In this document: piece after piece, positions 50,387 to 62,656 of the stretch
Layout of the letters: each line of letters begins with the position of its first letter
How positions within the stretch are numbered: position 1 is the first letter of the stretch
Source: Varroa destructor
Taxonomy: Eukaryota; Arthropoda; Arachnida; Mesostigmata; Varroidae
DNA: 64,000 bases
Direction: 5' to 3'
Assembly (NCBI RefSeq): GCF_002443255.2
Contig: NW_019211456.1
Coordinates: 29,261,341-29,325,340, forward strand
Notes under the pieces: generated by a model
The model's input: only the letters and a program-made list of their open reading frames with translations
The model's database searches: none
What the model was told of the DNA's origin: nothing
Position numbers and translations under genes: made by a program

Positions 50387-51939
50387 TAAGTGAAAGACAG
50401 CTAACAAGAAAATAATTCTCTTCTTTGATCATGCCCTCAGCGTAATGTACCATCTATGTTGACGGCTGGACTTCAAAACTCTGCCGCATGTAATGCAATT
50501 GTACTGTTGTTTTTATGCATTCTGATACCACTTGCCTATTCCATTTCGCTCCTCTGCGCCATTTTGCGCTTTGTGAAACTCCATTGCCAGGCTGAAAATG
50601 TTTCCTGATTTCTTCGTAAGAAGCAGGACAAATGTACTTTCTCCTGGTTAAAACGTTATATTACTAAAGCCCAGTCATTGTATTGGTTGACGATTTACAA
50701 GACGGGTCTTCCATATAATGGGAAAGTACGTTGATAGACACCTATGTGATTAGAGTATAAAAATGGAAGGTACATGTCACGACAGATTTCCACCTTCTAC
50801 AACAGAATTGATAGTCGGCTTATATTTAGATACTGCGATGAATATCACCTGCTCGTCATGGATTACCGCCTTTTTGTCGCTATGTTACAAGCTCGTTAAT
50901 TTAGTGCTTGCAGATATGAAGACCACGCTATTCCATAGACTCATCGCACAAAGGAATCTATCTAAATTGTACTTCGCGGTATATTGGTTTTATAGCTTTG
51001 CCTACGCCAACAGTATGAGTTCCCAAACGGCAATTTCCTCTGCACGTAAAAGCAAATCGAATTCAGTTAAATTAGACAGTCGAATATTCTTACGTTTTTG
51101 TTGAAATCATATGTTTTACTTTTTTACGGCCTGTGTATGGATCTTTTTTCTGAATAGAATCCGTTTTATGGCAGCTACACTTTTCCTACAGAGTAATTTC
51201 TCTAAGTTTTAGGCTATGGGAAAATCAATACTTATCAGGCAATTAATTTTTAATAAATGTCTTTTATCTTCTAGACGCCGGCCTTCACTAAATAAACTAG
51301 GTATGATTGGCGTGCATGTTCTACTTAGTATATAGATTACCTAAACTATAGTTTGCAACTAGTCGATATTCTATAATTCCGCTATGAAATGTATGGATAT
51401 TTTAATAGTCTCTTCAACGCAATCGGTGAATAGAAAGGTTCTTTCTTGTAGAACAATAATTGCTGAAACCGTCCATGAACAATATTAAGCCAATTTAAAC
51501 AAAAAGGTCGTCTCTTTGCTTTTATTTTGTTTTTAATGAAGCTTTACTTGACGCTATATTCCGAGGCCTCTCGAAGTTTGTAAAGTATTGAAAATCAATA
51601 TAGCGATACAATCTTCGCGTCAATGTCGCATAGGTGTATATTTTTTGGATCGATATAGGTTCGAAAAGAATAAGAGGTTAAGGTCTATTAGATTTGGCCT
51701 TACAGACACTTTAGGCTTCTTCTTTACCACCCGTTTTTCTACTGCAGTCGCAGCTGTAAGTAGAATGTACCTTGAAACTGCTAATCACAAAATCAAACGC
51801 ATTTTAATATGGGAACGCAGCCATAGAACTGGTTCCTACCCAGTTAGCCTTGGACGATTCTTGAATCCGTTGTAGAAAGTTGCATTTTTGTAGGGAAAGA
51901 AAAAAAAGCGCTCGTCGGAGCGAATAAGAAGCTGCGTGG

Positions 51940-53080
51940 GAGCGTAGCTAACAATACTCGTTGTTGACACCGACTGCTATGGAAGGGAGAACGATCCCAT
52001 ACTTGATATCGACAATGGGGGAGGGGGGGGAAACGCCAGTGAAAGCCTTGTCAGGACCCCTGCCGAAAATTGCTTCTCAGGTTGGTCGACGACGGATTTC
52101 CAATCGTTCCTTTTTTTCGCACTCCAAGTCATCTGTAATAGTAGCGGTCGTGCTGTGCCCGCGCTCGTTTTCATGCCGCCTCGGCCGTTGTCATCGTCGC
52201 TACACGAAGTTCGTTCAACAAATGTCGCAGTCCAACATGTTAAAAAAACGTGAACTATGGCTCGGAAAATCAACGGCTAAACGCCGTTTAAAGAGGTTAG
52301 CCGTCAAACTTACTTTAAACCGTCATCAAAGTAAGGCAAAGTTACGCGTACGGGGCGAAATAAGCGTTCCGTTTAAGTGGGACATCAAGCATGGACCATT
52401 ATCAGTAGAACGACGAATTTGATTTCGGCAGAAAATGCACACAAGCTTAAACGCTGTATACTAATTTAATGGGCACGCTTTTTTTGACCCATTCTGCATT
52501 TACCCAGTTTGCAACCGCCGCCAGCACCTTGCCTATACCTAGTGTCGCTGAGGCAGAACCTCACATCGCATATCGAGTGCTCGAGGTATTACTGCTCGCC
52601 ACTGCCACTTTCCCGGTGGTCCTTTTTTCTTCTCTCCCAATTTCTTCGACGACGTTCACTATGACAGACGACAAAATTTGAACGTTTTTATGATTCGAAA
52701 AAGGAGCAACTGAAAAGCGTGGCGGCAGACAGCAGCTGGCTTTCGTGTATGCGAGGGCGGAGGGGGCAACGGAAAAGGGCCTAAACAAGGCATGGTAAAG
52801 GTGTCGAGTAGAGTGAAGACGTGACAGAAAGGTGGTAACAGAAACAGTTGTCGTTTGGCATTAGTGGTGTCAGTGCAGCAGCAAAGGCAGCGTCGAGCGT
52901 CGCACCCTCCTCTTTCGCTTTCTTCCGTATCCACTCACAGCCGGTCCAGCACAGCGTTTTGGCGCAGGCCTTCCGTCGCCGCAAGCAAGCGGCAAGAAAA
53001 GCCATTCGTGTTTTCGTGCTTCTGAGCCAGCTTTCCTCAGGCCAACCGAACGATAAGGATGCTTAAAAGGGCAGGTTTTT
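51940..53080. other. GC-richer island, open on both strands
   Basis: The longest frame is 153 codons (51961-52422, plus strand, first ATG at 51979), basic in its second half, with a G-rich run at 52017-52030. Overlapping frames on the minus strand at 52561-53094 are cysteine- and proline-rich. A frame of this length is expected a few times by chance in 64 kb, and no family was recognised. Confidence 0.3.
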
Positions 53081-54559
53081 ATAACTAGTGGCAAGGAGAG
53101 CTATACGACAGGTTAGTCATGACACGGCGCAGTCAGCGTGAAACATGTTGAAACACGCTACCTTTTGACGACATAAGTTTGCGCTTCGAAAACGAAACTA
53201 GAGGCGTGGGTGCACATAGATGCAGAGGACACCGTGATAGCGAACTATCGCGGTAGCAATAACGTGATATTTCTTGATACAATATAAGGGAACAGCTTAG
53301 CGACTTAGCATAATAGCGAAAAAACTAACCACGCTATGTTCCGTGGAATACAGAATTTGACTTTTCGCTTATGCCTGAATTTCGAGAGAGAAAACTCCGC
53401 TTCCATGCCAAGAAGAACAATTGCACAGGCGCTGGCTAAAAGCAGAAGAACGAGCTGAAGTTCTTCTGACCATTAAGGCAATTAGCAATGAAGAGTTTAC
53501 AATAGCTTGGTGGAATTAGGAGGCAAAGTAGCTAGCGGACGTTATGACCACGTTAATCCCGTAAGCACTGGTAAAAGGAGGCAATACGCTTGCCTCGCAC
53601 CTCAAATTGGTTCATTTCAGTTTGCTGTTAAACGTACATGCTACATACTCGATAGCATAATTGAATAAAGGAGTCAAACTTGCTGAGCACATAGTCACTC
53701 GTCACCGCGATGAGCTAAGCCATATCCGAGTAGAATGTCATCTAGCAGAGCCTTAGACGACTGTTGTCTGGAGCAGACATCTTTGGAGCGTTTTAATTAC
53801 ACCCTGAATTAGAAAAGACCAGCCGTATTTCTTGGCCAGCACAGAGGAATGGGAATTAAGAAAGGAGTAATTTTTTAACCAAGAAAGAGCCTAGAAAATG
53901 TGACTTTTCGCCGTTATAATTCAATATGGTACTATTAGTTAATAGGTACAAAAGTTAGTAAACCTGTACGCAGCTAAGAAGTCGGTTCGTATTCTTTCTT
54001 GCATTTATTATTCAGTCAAATAATTTAGGAGGGAAAATACTGGCTATTACTACCTTGAAAAGGATTTCTTTCGATACACTGTCGTCATATGGATGCGTCA
54101 GATTAATGAGCGTACGACCAAACCCCTATCAAACAACCGCTTAACGAAACATGTCAACAAGAGAAAGACTTCGGCTTCTCGTCATAGAATAAATCACCTC
54201 GTCACGCATAAATGCACCTTTTTGAGATATCAACATAAAGTAAACCCATGTACATGACACTAATTTTGTCGAGAGATGTCTGCCGCTGAGTCCTCATATT
54301 GAATCATCTAACTAACAAAACTTATGATAAGAATCCTTCTCGTGATTGCCGCTTATTAGCGTCCTATCTTTTAATGTCTCGCTTTCCGTTTCCCTATTCC
54401 CATAGCCACTGCAGCCAACGAACTACAATGAGCTTAAGAAAAGAAGAGAAATCGTTAGAGATTAAAATTCGAAATTCTTATTAGAAGATTCGGTCTGAGT
54501 ACAAGGACGAGAAGAAGCGACCACTAGAGACCAACTACAGGAAACAATCTACGGGAATA
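53081..54559. other. non-coding stretch, no gene recognised
   Basis: AT-rich sequence without repeats or frames of note. Confidence 0.5.
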
Positions 54560-55080
54560 CCGGATAACGGATACCGCCGACGCTAGATGGTTATAGTACT
54601 AGTAGTGGTGGCGATAGCAGTCGGAATTAATTCTCCATTTGTCAAAAACTCCAGCGCTTTTCTATATATCGTTCCCGACCTCCCCGATATCCCCACGACG
54701 TTCCCCATCCCTTTTCTAGCCGCGGCTCACACTTTCGAATACGGCTTCTTTCCACAGTGTGACCGAACCGTTTACCGGCTCGGTATGTGTGTCTAGACGG
54801 TGCTGAACCACCCTATAGGATTTGGCGCATCAGCTGTGCCATTATGGGAGAGATGCCGGGAGATGCAGGAGTTCGCAGAAAGCAGGTTGGGGCGGACAGA
54901 GCCACGCAGGCTGCCGCGGCTGGGTATTTCAGAGGTTGAGGAGGTTAAATATGTACGGTGGCCTCTGATGGCCTGGTGGTCAGGCCATTCCAGCCTGGCC
55001 ACCTGTAACTCCTCCCGATCTTGAGCTATACGTAGAGTACCGTAATCAGAAAAAGGCCTTCGTCTTTCTGAAGGCATCCT
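54560..55080. other. GC-richer island with 8-bp hairpin
   Basis: Plus-strand frame 54800-55024 and minus-strand frame 55077-54793 overlap; neither is recognised. Inside lies ATGGCCTG-GTGGT-CAGGCCAT (54968-54988), a perfect GC-rich 8-bp stem with a 5-base loop. A decayed element or untranslated exon is possible. Confidence 0.3.
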
Positions 55081-56575
55081 GACCGGAGTTTGGATCTAAT
55101 TTCGCTCGCTTAATCTTGAATTTCGTTTGCTTGCTTGCAGCACAAAGCACTGCCTTATGCTCCACGTGGGTATCCGTTGTAACCTCAATGTAACTATGGT
55201 AGCGACTTTGACAATGGTTACTTTTCAGGGTAAAATGACCACGACTACTAAATTATGGATTATGGATTTTTTACTGTGAATATACACATATACAAGTTGT
55301 GCTAAAATAAAATGTGTTACTTTTAAGCAACCAAAGTTAAATGTAACTCAATCTGGGACGTGCAGCTTCTCCTTCAGTACTCAGAGAAGAACTTTAAAGC
55401 ACGTTAATTTACTAGATTTAAAAGAAAGGTGGTAGCCCTATTAGCCTAGCCATTATTTTCACGATCCTGTATGTTCTTTCGAATGTAAAAAAACGTGCTA
55501 TTCTCACAAACATACTCATTCATCCGTCTTTTTGTCTGTTATATCTAAATACGTCCTTTTCGGACGGAAAAAACAACGGCACCGAAGCTGTTCAGTAACC
55601 CTTCATCTTCACAAGGATCAAAGCGAGTTAGCAATGACAGATTAACTAGTATACAATACATATGATCACAAAGGCAAATAAAGCTATAATGTAGACTTTC
55701 GTGATCTCAAAAAAGGTGGCAGTATCCTAGATACTTTAGCAATGATTCAATTTACTCCTATTAAGAATCCAATCACTTCACCTTGGACCTATACGATACT
55801 TCTGTTTCGCAAATCTTGAGTTAGTAAACAGCATATTTTCAACCAGAAACCCAAACATGTTGGTCTTAAGGGGCTATCCTATTGTAAGTAGCTTGACAAT
55901 TCTCTCGGTACTAATTAGGCGTATGAACGTCTGGTTACATAGGTCATCCTGTTCTAGTTCCTATCAAGTTCAAGCTTAGAATCTTGAAAAGGTACCGACT
56001 CGCCCCTTCGAATCCATTGCACTGATCATTTTCGGCTAGTATTTCACGTGAACTTTCGATCAGTCTTTATTTGTTACCATTCTCTATCAACAATGGTTTC
56101 AAAAGCGGCTTGCACGCGTATAAGCTATCCTGAACCAGTGGTGGGCATATGTTGGTTACGAGTAAAGTTGAAAGCTATCAAATTTTTGAAACTTTACGTC
56201 GCCGGAAGTCGAACCCGTATCCTAATATTGAATCACGATAGCTTGGTGGCGGTTAGAAAACTATTTTGGTGGTGTCTCTGCTCCTGAAAACAAAAAATTT
56301 ATGATCGATATATGCCAAAGTAGGGTAAACGCTTCCCGTAACGTTAGATGTCAACGGCGAGTAGATTTACCTAAGGAAATTGCGCGTTTGCGTCCGACTT
56401 CGAAGCTAAATTTTTTCAACTATCATCAGTAACTGAACCACTAACTTCTCGGTGGTGGTAATTTATCGTATACTACTCATCCGCTACGCGGGTGACGAAG
56501 GATCAGTTCCCGGTTGACTCTTTTTCCAAGCATTTCCGTAAAGTAAAGCATAAGCACGAACTTGGTTTACTGCAG
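55081..56575. other. non-coding stretch, no gene recognised
   Basis: Contains GTAAAGTT (56163-56170 region) pairing with AACTTTAC about 20 bases later. On the minus strand near 56205-56215 there is a T-arm-like GGGTTCGACTTCC with no matching A box, so no tRNA is called. Confidence 0.45.
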
Positions 56576-56773
56576 ACCATGACGAGTACTGGCCCATTAA
56601 AAACTACAGCTTTTTACCTATGGGAATACATGATTGATCTGTTGCAGCAACAAACTTTCCAAGATATACTACAAACAGCGAATATGTATTATGAAAAAAA
56701 GTTTTCACAAAAATTGAAGACGTTTTCTGAGATCATATTTGACTCGGGAGTCACCGCATACTTAGATTTGAAA
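56576..56773 (+). CDS. candidate exon of 66 codons, unknown protein
   Basis: An acceptor (GGTTTACTGCAG, ending at 56575) and a donor (TTGAAA|GTAAGA at 56773) bound exactly 198 bases in phase 0/0. The frame is coding-like, with few Ser, Arg or Cys, starting TMTSTGPLKTTAFYLWEYMI and including a Tyr/Lys-rich stretch. An ATG with A at -3 lies at 56579, so it could also be a first exon. The unspliced frame runs from 56492 to 56815. No family was recognised and no partner exon was seen. This is the best of the unassigned candidates, but still weak. Confidence 0.25.
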
Positions 56774-58411
56774 GTAAGAAACGATTTAAAACGATCAGAA
56801 GAATTAACTCTCTAGGAAACCGAAGAAGAACTCAGATTTAATTATTCAAATGATCCATTTATACACTCACGTAAATTATGTGTTGACTTAAAATAGAGGC
56901 GTCCATATTATATATTTGACCAGTGAACAGATCACGCAACGTTCGTGTTTGGATGTGTTTCGACCTTTCTACTATTTTCTGTTATAACGGAGATCTTCAT
57001 GACAATCGATTTGCGCTCATGAAATCATCGTTATTACTATCGTCATCATCATCATGGCGTAGGAAGACTTAACTTGTCTACTTCTCTATCCCAATGACGT
57101 TTTATTCTAGAAGAAATGAGGAGATTTTTAGTCACGCAAAAATTAGTCAACAAATGTTAGTGTCCTTAGATAGAATGCCATATATTAAATCTTTTGTTAT
57201 TATATTTATTAAATAGTAAGTGATACGGACAAACATGTAGAAAACAAATTGAAACGGATTTCTATTTGGTATAATCGTTCGATCGGCTGGCAGGTGATAC
57301 TAAAATACGTTGCGGGCACTAAAATCAAAAATCGATTCATTCGGCCCAAAATGAACATTCAACTTGGAAGTTAATGCTAGAAAAAGCCCTTGAGAATTAC
57401 AGGCCTGCACAAAATATCGCTCGCATAATACCATAAGCCATAAATCAGCCTCTTGTTCAGAATAGACACATACAATATTGTTTCCATGCTTTGTTTTTTT
57501 CGTACACATACAAACATTCATAAAAACATAGAAGGTATTAAGTCTTTGATGGCCGTGAAAGACTTCGTTGTTACGAAAAAGGCTGTCTCATGAACCTCTG
57601 GCGGATGCTCCGCAATACACTCTCGTTCGCGCTTATCAGGTTGTCAAAAAAAAAGAACGAATGGTTCCTGCCGCCGGATAGCCTAAGGGTGACATGTCGC
57701 AGCCCCTCATAGCGGTCGACGGCAAAGAAATTATAATGTAGGTAGCGGTGATATCGGTCAGCAAAGCATCCACCGTTCAGTCATTTGAAGGAAGCTGACT
57801 ATGAGAGAAGCTCGATGTTTAAATGCTAAAATAAGCGAGATAAACTAATGCACTCGAGCGAAACTCTACGGAAACGCAACTAAATAGAACCATTGGGTTA
57901 CATAATGCGCAATCTATAGCAAAACTCGGAGTGATCAACCAAATGCGTCAGAGAAGGACTGCTATGTGTTTGACAAGACTGGAAGAGAACCGTCCTGCCG
58001 TCTGGCAAAACGACTGATTCAGACATCCACCGTCAAAAACTTAAAAAAAAACTACAGAAAACCACCTAAAAACAACTAGTGAAAAAGCGTCCTACACCAT
58101 GGCACTGCCAAGCCACATACATCTTTAGCTAACCGGCTAAAATTTGTATGGGAAATTTTAACGCATCCGTTATATATAATCCAGATACTGCATTCATTTC
58201 CATTTCTTTAAAATCTTGTTACTAATATTAATTTGGTTTCAACTATCTTATCACAATTATTCGTTCAACAATCAGACGTTCTGAAACAATGAGATTCTGA
58301 TGTGGCAGAAGGTCATAGATCAAAATGGCGAATATTTATTGAAATAACATTATTTTACAAGGAGATTTTCTGTTTGGATTTGGAAATTTGTTGGTAGCCG
58401 GATACTATCAA
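56774..58411. other. non-coding stretch, no gene recognised
   Basis: A short (CAT)n run lies at 57043-57056. Otherwise AT-rich with no motif. Confidence 0.5.
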
Positions 58412-58465
58412 TATAATTTAGGATATATTCCACCGCTAAACCGGCGGAATAAATCCTAAATTATA
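58412..58465. ncRNA. microRNA-precursor-like hairpin
   Basis: Two 24-base arms fold with 22 pairs and two single mismatches around a 6-base loop. The base of the stem is 13 perfect pairs (58412-58424 with 58453-58465), then an A/A mismatch, 6 pairs, an A/C mismatch and 3 pairs. This matches the size and bulge pattern of a short pre-miRNA, though the loop is small and no known seed was recognised. It could also be a replication-derived palindrome. Strand cannot be decided from sequence. Confidence 0.35.
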
Positions 58466-59637
58466 AAGCAGGGCAGCGCCGTATCATTTCGTTTTCAGTT
58501 AATTGGACACTGACAGATCAAAACGAAAATACTTCATAAAATTAGGAAAAATCTTGTTTTTATTACGTATGGATTAATTACATACGTGTCTATATGGCTG
58601 TCAATCAAATAAATGGTTTAACGGTCTAACAAAGCCTACAATTCCAGCCCTTTCTAATATGAATGTATTCCTTAAGTCCTTAAAATTCCTTAATGAATAG
58701 TCCGTCAGGATTTTCCGACCAATGTACAAAATAATCTTAACAAATTTTCGGAACGTTTTATATCTTACCCCATATTACGACCGTGTTCCTCCAAAAGTGT
58801 TTTTCCTAAAGTAGTATCAATCGTTGTAGTTGGCTTACGTTTATTACATACGGGGGCAGGCTCTGCATGATTGAACTTCGAACAAATACGCAAAATGTCG
58901 GAGATATATATAAATAGCTGAGTATCCCTACTAACTCACCTGTTGTTACGTTTGACATAATTTTTTTGATATAATGTATATATCTCAAGCATAAATACAT
59001 GTGAAAACCAAATGGCGTCACCTTATAAGTTAAATTGATCAATTCAATATGATGCTAGTGTGCTGGATTAGTTGTTACCCTATTGAGTCATCGTTGCGTA
59101 ATAAACTATCCACATGGATAAAGCTACCTCATGAAGGTTGTTCGCCTGCTCATCGACGGCCAGCATATATATACGCCTACAACAACAATACAAAGATATA
59201 GTACCACACCATTCCTTTTGCCCAAAAACGAGTTGCGTCTCGTCTCTTATTGTCAACGATCTGGTTAACGCTTGAACTGTTATCAATTGCGTCGTTAGAG
59301 ACAACATTGTTGTTGCTGGTCCTACTGCATGTCAGGACAATAGCGCTCTTCTCCTCCGTAGGGTTAGCTAGCCCCTTATCCCTTCACGCTCCGCCCGTTT
59401 GATGCAGCTCTGTTTGGATCTTGGATATTAGATCCAGTCGTGCCGGTCGTAAGTGCTTCGAAATTTTTCGGTGCCAGGTTTGGTTTCTTGTGGATTTCGT
59501 CATCAGTTTGTTTTCTTTTTTCATCACACAGTGACAAATAGTGATCAGAGGAAACTGATGAGTCAAGGACTGGTGCTTGTTGGGGTGACAAAACTGTAAG
59601 GGCAAAACCCACTTGTGTATGGCGATTTGCGCGTGCA

Positions 59638-59657
59638 CGACGACGACGACGACGACG
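59638..59657. repeat. (CGA)n microsatellite
   Basis: Six CGA units plus a partial one, in an otherwise AT-rich surround. Confidence 0.85.
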
Positions 59658-59969
59658 TTCATACCAATGACATTGCGGTGAACGCTATTGGGATACCACA
59701 AGTACGCGTTGTTGTACACGCCAAGATGGTTCTACGAGCCAAACTACTGCACAACTAATGTTTCATTTTCCATTTTGAGCAGTGCATATGACTACGCTCT
59801 GTGGGTCAATAATATCCGTTTACATCAACCGCAGCTGTCGGAGTCGTGGCAGCTGACGTTTGTCAATACATGTACAGCAGAGAAAGTTGTGGAAACAAGA
59901 CTGTAGGTTTTTTCATATTGTTACCGTTTTCGGGCCAAAATAAATACCCCTCTACATGTTGAATCTGTA

Positions 59970-59974
59970 ATATA

Positions 59975-60008
<34 letters not shown>
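59970..60008. repeat. (TA)n microsatellite
   Basis: About nineteen TA units with one early interruption (TATATCTATA). The poly-Ile/Tyr frames on the minus strand come from this tract. Confidence 0.9.
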
Positions 60009-60011
<3 letters not shown>

Positions 60012-60867
60012 GTGGAAATAATGCTGATTGGTCGAACTTCTGCATAAAAGAGTTTTCTAGTGAACGTGGCAGGCGAGTTAGTCCTGAAAAGTCGTCTGTA
60101 CCTCTTTTTTCTTGTCACTGTCCTTTGCATTTCTGAGAGTCCTTTAAACCTTTAAAAAAGGAACCTTTTCGTATCGTAACGCCTGCGCGTGCCACCTTAG
60201 ACAATTATATTTAAGACGTACATTTAAGAGCGCACTTTTCATACGTTCACACCACGGATCCCTGCACGATATTATGATGTCGAAGTCGTTCTGATGCCGC
60301 TCTGCTCCATGAGATGCCATGATTCTGTTCAGCGATATCATTTCGCCCACTGCATAGTATAACAATGTTTTCTTCTTATTTAGTAGATGAATGCTTATTA
60401 AATGCAAATTTTCTATAATTACCTTAAGACTCTGCCTTTGAAATATAACTGCGTAGCTATCCAGGAAGATGTATGGCCATTTGATTACAAGGTTGTTAAT
60501 GTTGACGTAACCTATCATTACGTTACACGATAAACTCAATCATTACTTCAATAGAGGATTATCAGGTCATAATTGAAATTTTTCAGAACTTGAAAAAAAT
60601 TGAAACTTCTCAGACCTGGATTGGCTCAATGGATCTTAGACGGATGCGTGTACGTTGGTAATGATCACTGATACGAATAATCGGATATAACGATTACCTC
60701 ACATTATAAGGTTAAGAAATAGATTCAAACTATCTGATTTCGCGATTAGGCTAGCTCGGAAATTATAAACGCTGAAAACCCTCGGTAGGTTAAACATTTC
60801 GGCAATCAGTTTTCAGGCAGTATTCTTTCCATATTAACAAAAAGTAACTGTATCAGGTAAACGAAAT

Positions 60868-60996
60868 TCAACATGCAGAACATTGTAGAAAAACATTCAT
60901 TATCTCATCTGAAGGTTCGGCAAGCTGAAGTGCGGAGAATACCAGAAAAAGAAGCACGATCGATGCAGCGACTAGCAATAGACTGCCCAAAATCAT
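60868..60996 (-). CDS. small ORF or first exon with hydrophobic N-terminus
   Basis: An ATG at 60996 in a favourable context (AAAACCATGA) starts 42 codons ending TGA at 60868. Residues 1-26, MILGSLLLVAASIVLLFLVF followed by SALQLA, form a signal peptide or membrane anchor; a short polar tail with two cysteines follows. It lies on the same strand as the P450, 2.7 kb beyond its 3' end. P450s start with such anchors, so a neighbouring gene's first exon is conceivable, but no proline-rich PGP segment or further exon follows. A donor-like GTATTC lies inside the hydrophobic stretch. Confidence 0.22.
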   Translation of the reverse strand: MILGSLLLVAASIVLLFLVFSALQLAEPSDEIMNVFLQCSAC

Positions 60997-62035
60997 GGTT
61001 TTCAAATCAGAGATATCGTCGCAGATCAGACGAAGAGAAGCCCCTTTGATCCACAAACAGTTGCTTCCTATTCGTAACGGTGCGAATCATTCATATTCTC
61101 GATGAGTTAATCAATTCTTCAAAGGGAAAATCCTCGTCTACCTGTTAAAACACTGCAATTTCTTCTTAGTTCATAATCAGTATGTTATTATTATAAATTA
61201 AATAAGGCATTAGCGACGCTGTGCGCCGATTGTCTGAAAACATGAATGGCAGCTATTGACGATACATGACGAAACTTAGCTGGAGTAACGAACGTCATCT
61301 TCCGCTGTCCCCGTATAAACGCACTTCTCGGTGCTTCTGTGCCTATTTAAACTCATCTTCATGACGACAATCACTCGTTCTCTCTACGTGGTTTCCTGCT
61401 CACACTGTGACAATTTGTAAGCGTTTTCAGTTCCGCTGTGTTGTCTCACATTATATATGCTCTGTGCAAAAACACTGCCACTGCGATAGACTTTGAGGTG
61501 GGGCCGAGTTTACGTAGAGATATCACAGAACTTGTCTGACCAAGATCAGCAGGATCGTCTTCGGCGGTAACTCCAGTAAGTTGTTCGACTATAACTAACC
61601 GTCGCGATGCCACCTATCAAACAGGATGTTCTTTGTTACTCGATAAGCGAGCTGTTACATGTTAGCTTAACATCAACGTGACGGGCCATCCTGCAGTCAA
61701 CCTGATGTTCAACTAGAATCAGCGACACTGAACTATGGTTACCGCATTGCATCTCTTCACTCATTCGTCATGCAACAACCATCAGGCACTAGATAGTAGT
61801 CGGCTATCTGGGTGGATGCCAAGAGGCAATGCTTGCGCGCTGTGGGACGCACTAGGATTGTTTGGGCGCCAGCCACTATTGAAATGTGGTGCGCGGACTG
61901 ACAGCCCCTTGCAGGAAAGAATCGTAGCGGATGGTTTGTTGATTGGGTGAATGCTTGCGCCGCCGATAAGTCAACACTAATAAATGCTAGCTACACTAGA
62001 CCGCCGCACGCAGACCCAATGGATCTTCCCTATAT
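60997..62035. other. non-coding stretch up to the gap
   Basis: A plus-strand frame at 61735-61950 (71 codons) has no motif. TATAAA at about 61313 has no initiator at the expected distance. Confidence 0.45.
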
Positions 62036-62135
62036 NNNNNNNNNNNNNNNNNNNNNNNNNNNNNNNNNNNNNNNNNNNNNNNNNNNNNNNNNNNNNNNNN
62101 NNNNNNNNNNNNNNNNNNNNNNNNNNNNNNNNNNN
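62036..62135. other. assembly gap of 100 N
   Basis: Exactly 100 undetermined bases. The round number suggests a gap of unknown true size, so distances across it may be wrong. Confidence 0.99.
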
Positions 62136-62308
62136 TGTCTAATTAAACATCTACTGCCGATAGCGGCTATGACAGAAAACTAATTAGCGGTCATCGGCTT
62201 CAAACAACAACCTCCACTCGATTTGTATTAGATGGCAAATGTGGATGTGGTTATGGGGTGTTCGGTGAAAAGTTCTGGGGGCACACAGGCTAACGCTAGT
62301 TGAAACAG

Positions 62309-62324
62309 GCACGCACGCACGCAC
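62309..62324. repeat. (GCAC)n microsatellite
   Basis: Four GCAC units. Confidence 0.8.
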
Positions 62325-62656
62325 GAAGTAGCACTTGTTACCGTGCATTGTTATCGAGAATCTGTTGGTATTTTCTGCCAGTGTACTATATACCAGTCTA
62401 ATTGGCCCAGCGTTTTCTGCTAATAGGAATCTGGAAAAGCAGGTAAAAGAATTAGGCTTCTATTTAATTGTAGCGGTGGGCAACGAAAATGAATGCGATG
62501 ATTATGGACGATTTGGCCAAAGCAACGTTATGCAGACATATATAAACCCATATACTGCTTCGGAGTTTCAGCTAGATATAGAGCAAAGCGTGTCCTCTAA
62601 ACTTGCGTAGGCACTCCATATATTTGTCAGCTGCACGATATTTAAATGGGTCTAAA

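Larger units (their letters stand above)
48981..51939. other. AT-rich non-coding stretch
   Basis: Holds an imperfect hairpin at 49300-49337 and the TA and GA microsatellites near 50264 and 50358. The 113-codon plus-strand frame at 50763-51104 begins with ATG but is AT-driven and has no motif. Confidence 0.5.
58466..60867. other. non-coding stretch, no gene recognised
   Basis: Contains the (CGA)n and (TA)n microsatellites described separately. The 131-codon minus-strand frame at 60144-60539 opens with TTG and was examined as a two-exon model and dropped (see rejected items). Confidence 0.5.

Noticed and set aside
51961..52422. 153-codon plus-strand frame
   Set aside because: A few frames of this length are expected by chance in 64 kb; GC-rich composition, overlapping open frames on the other strand and no domain.
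56195..56225. T-arm-like GGGTTCGACTTCC on the minus strand
   Set aside because: No A box at the right distance and no foldable tRNA; B-box-like 11-mers occur by chance.
60144..60539. 131-codon minus-strand frame with an apparent 73-base intron (60422-60350, AAG|GTAATT to ATGCAG)
   Set aside because: Joining the two sides in the first exon's frame hits a stop after three codons, the frame opens with TTG rather than ATG, and no family was recognised. The unspliced length is within chance.
62335..62610. Plus-strand 91-codon frame with a good donor (AAGCAG|GTAAAA)
   Set aside because: Starts with TTG directly after an in-frame stop, has no convincing acceptor and shows no recognised family.
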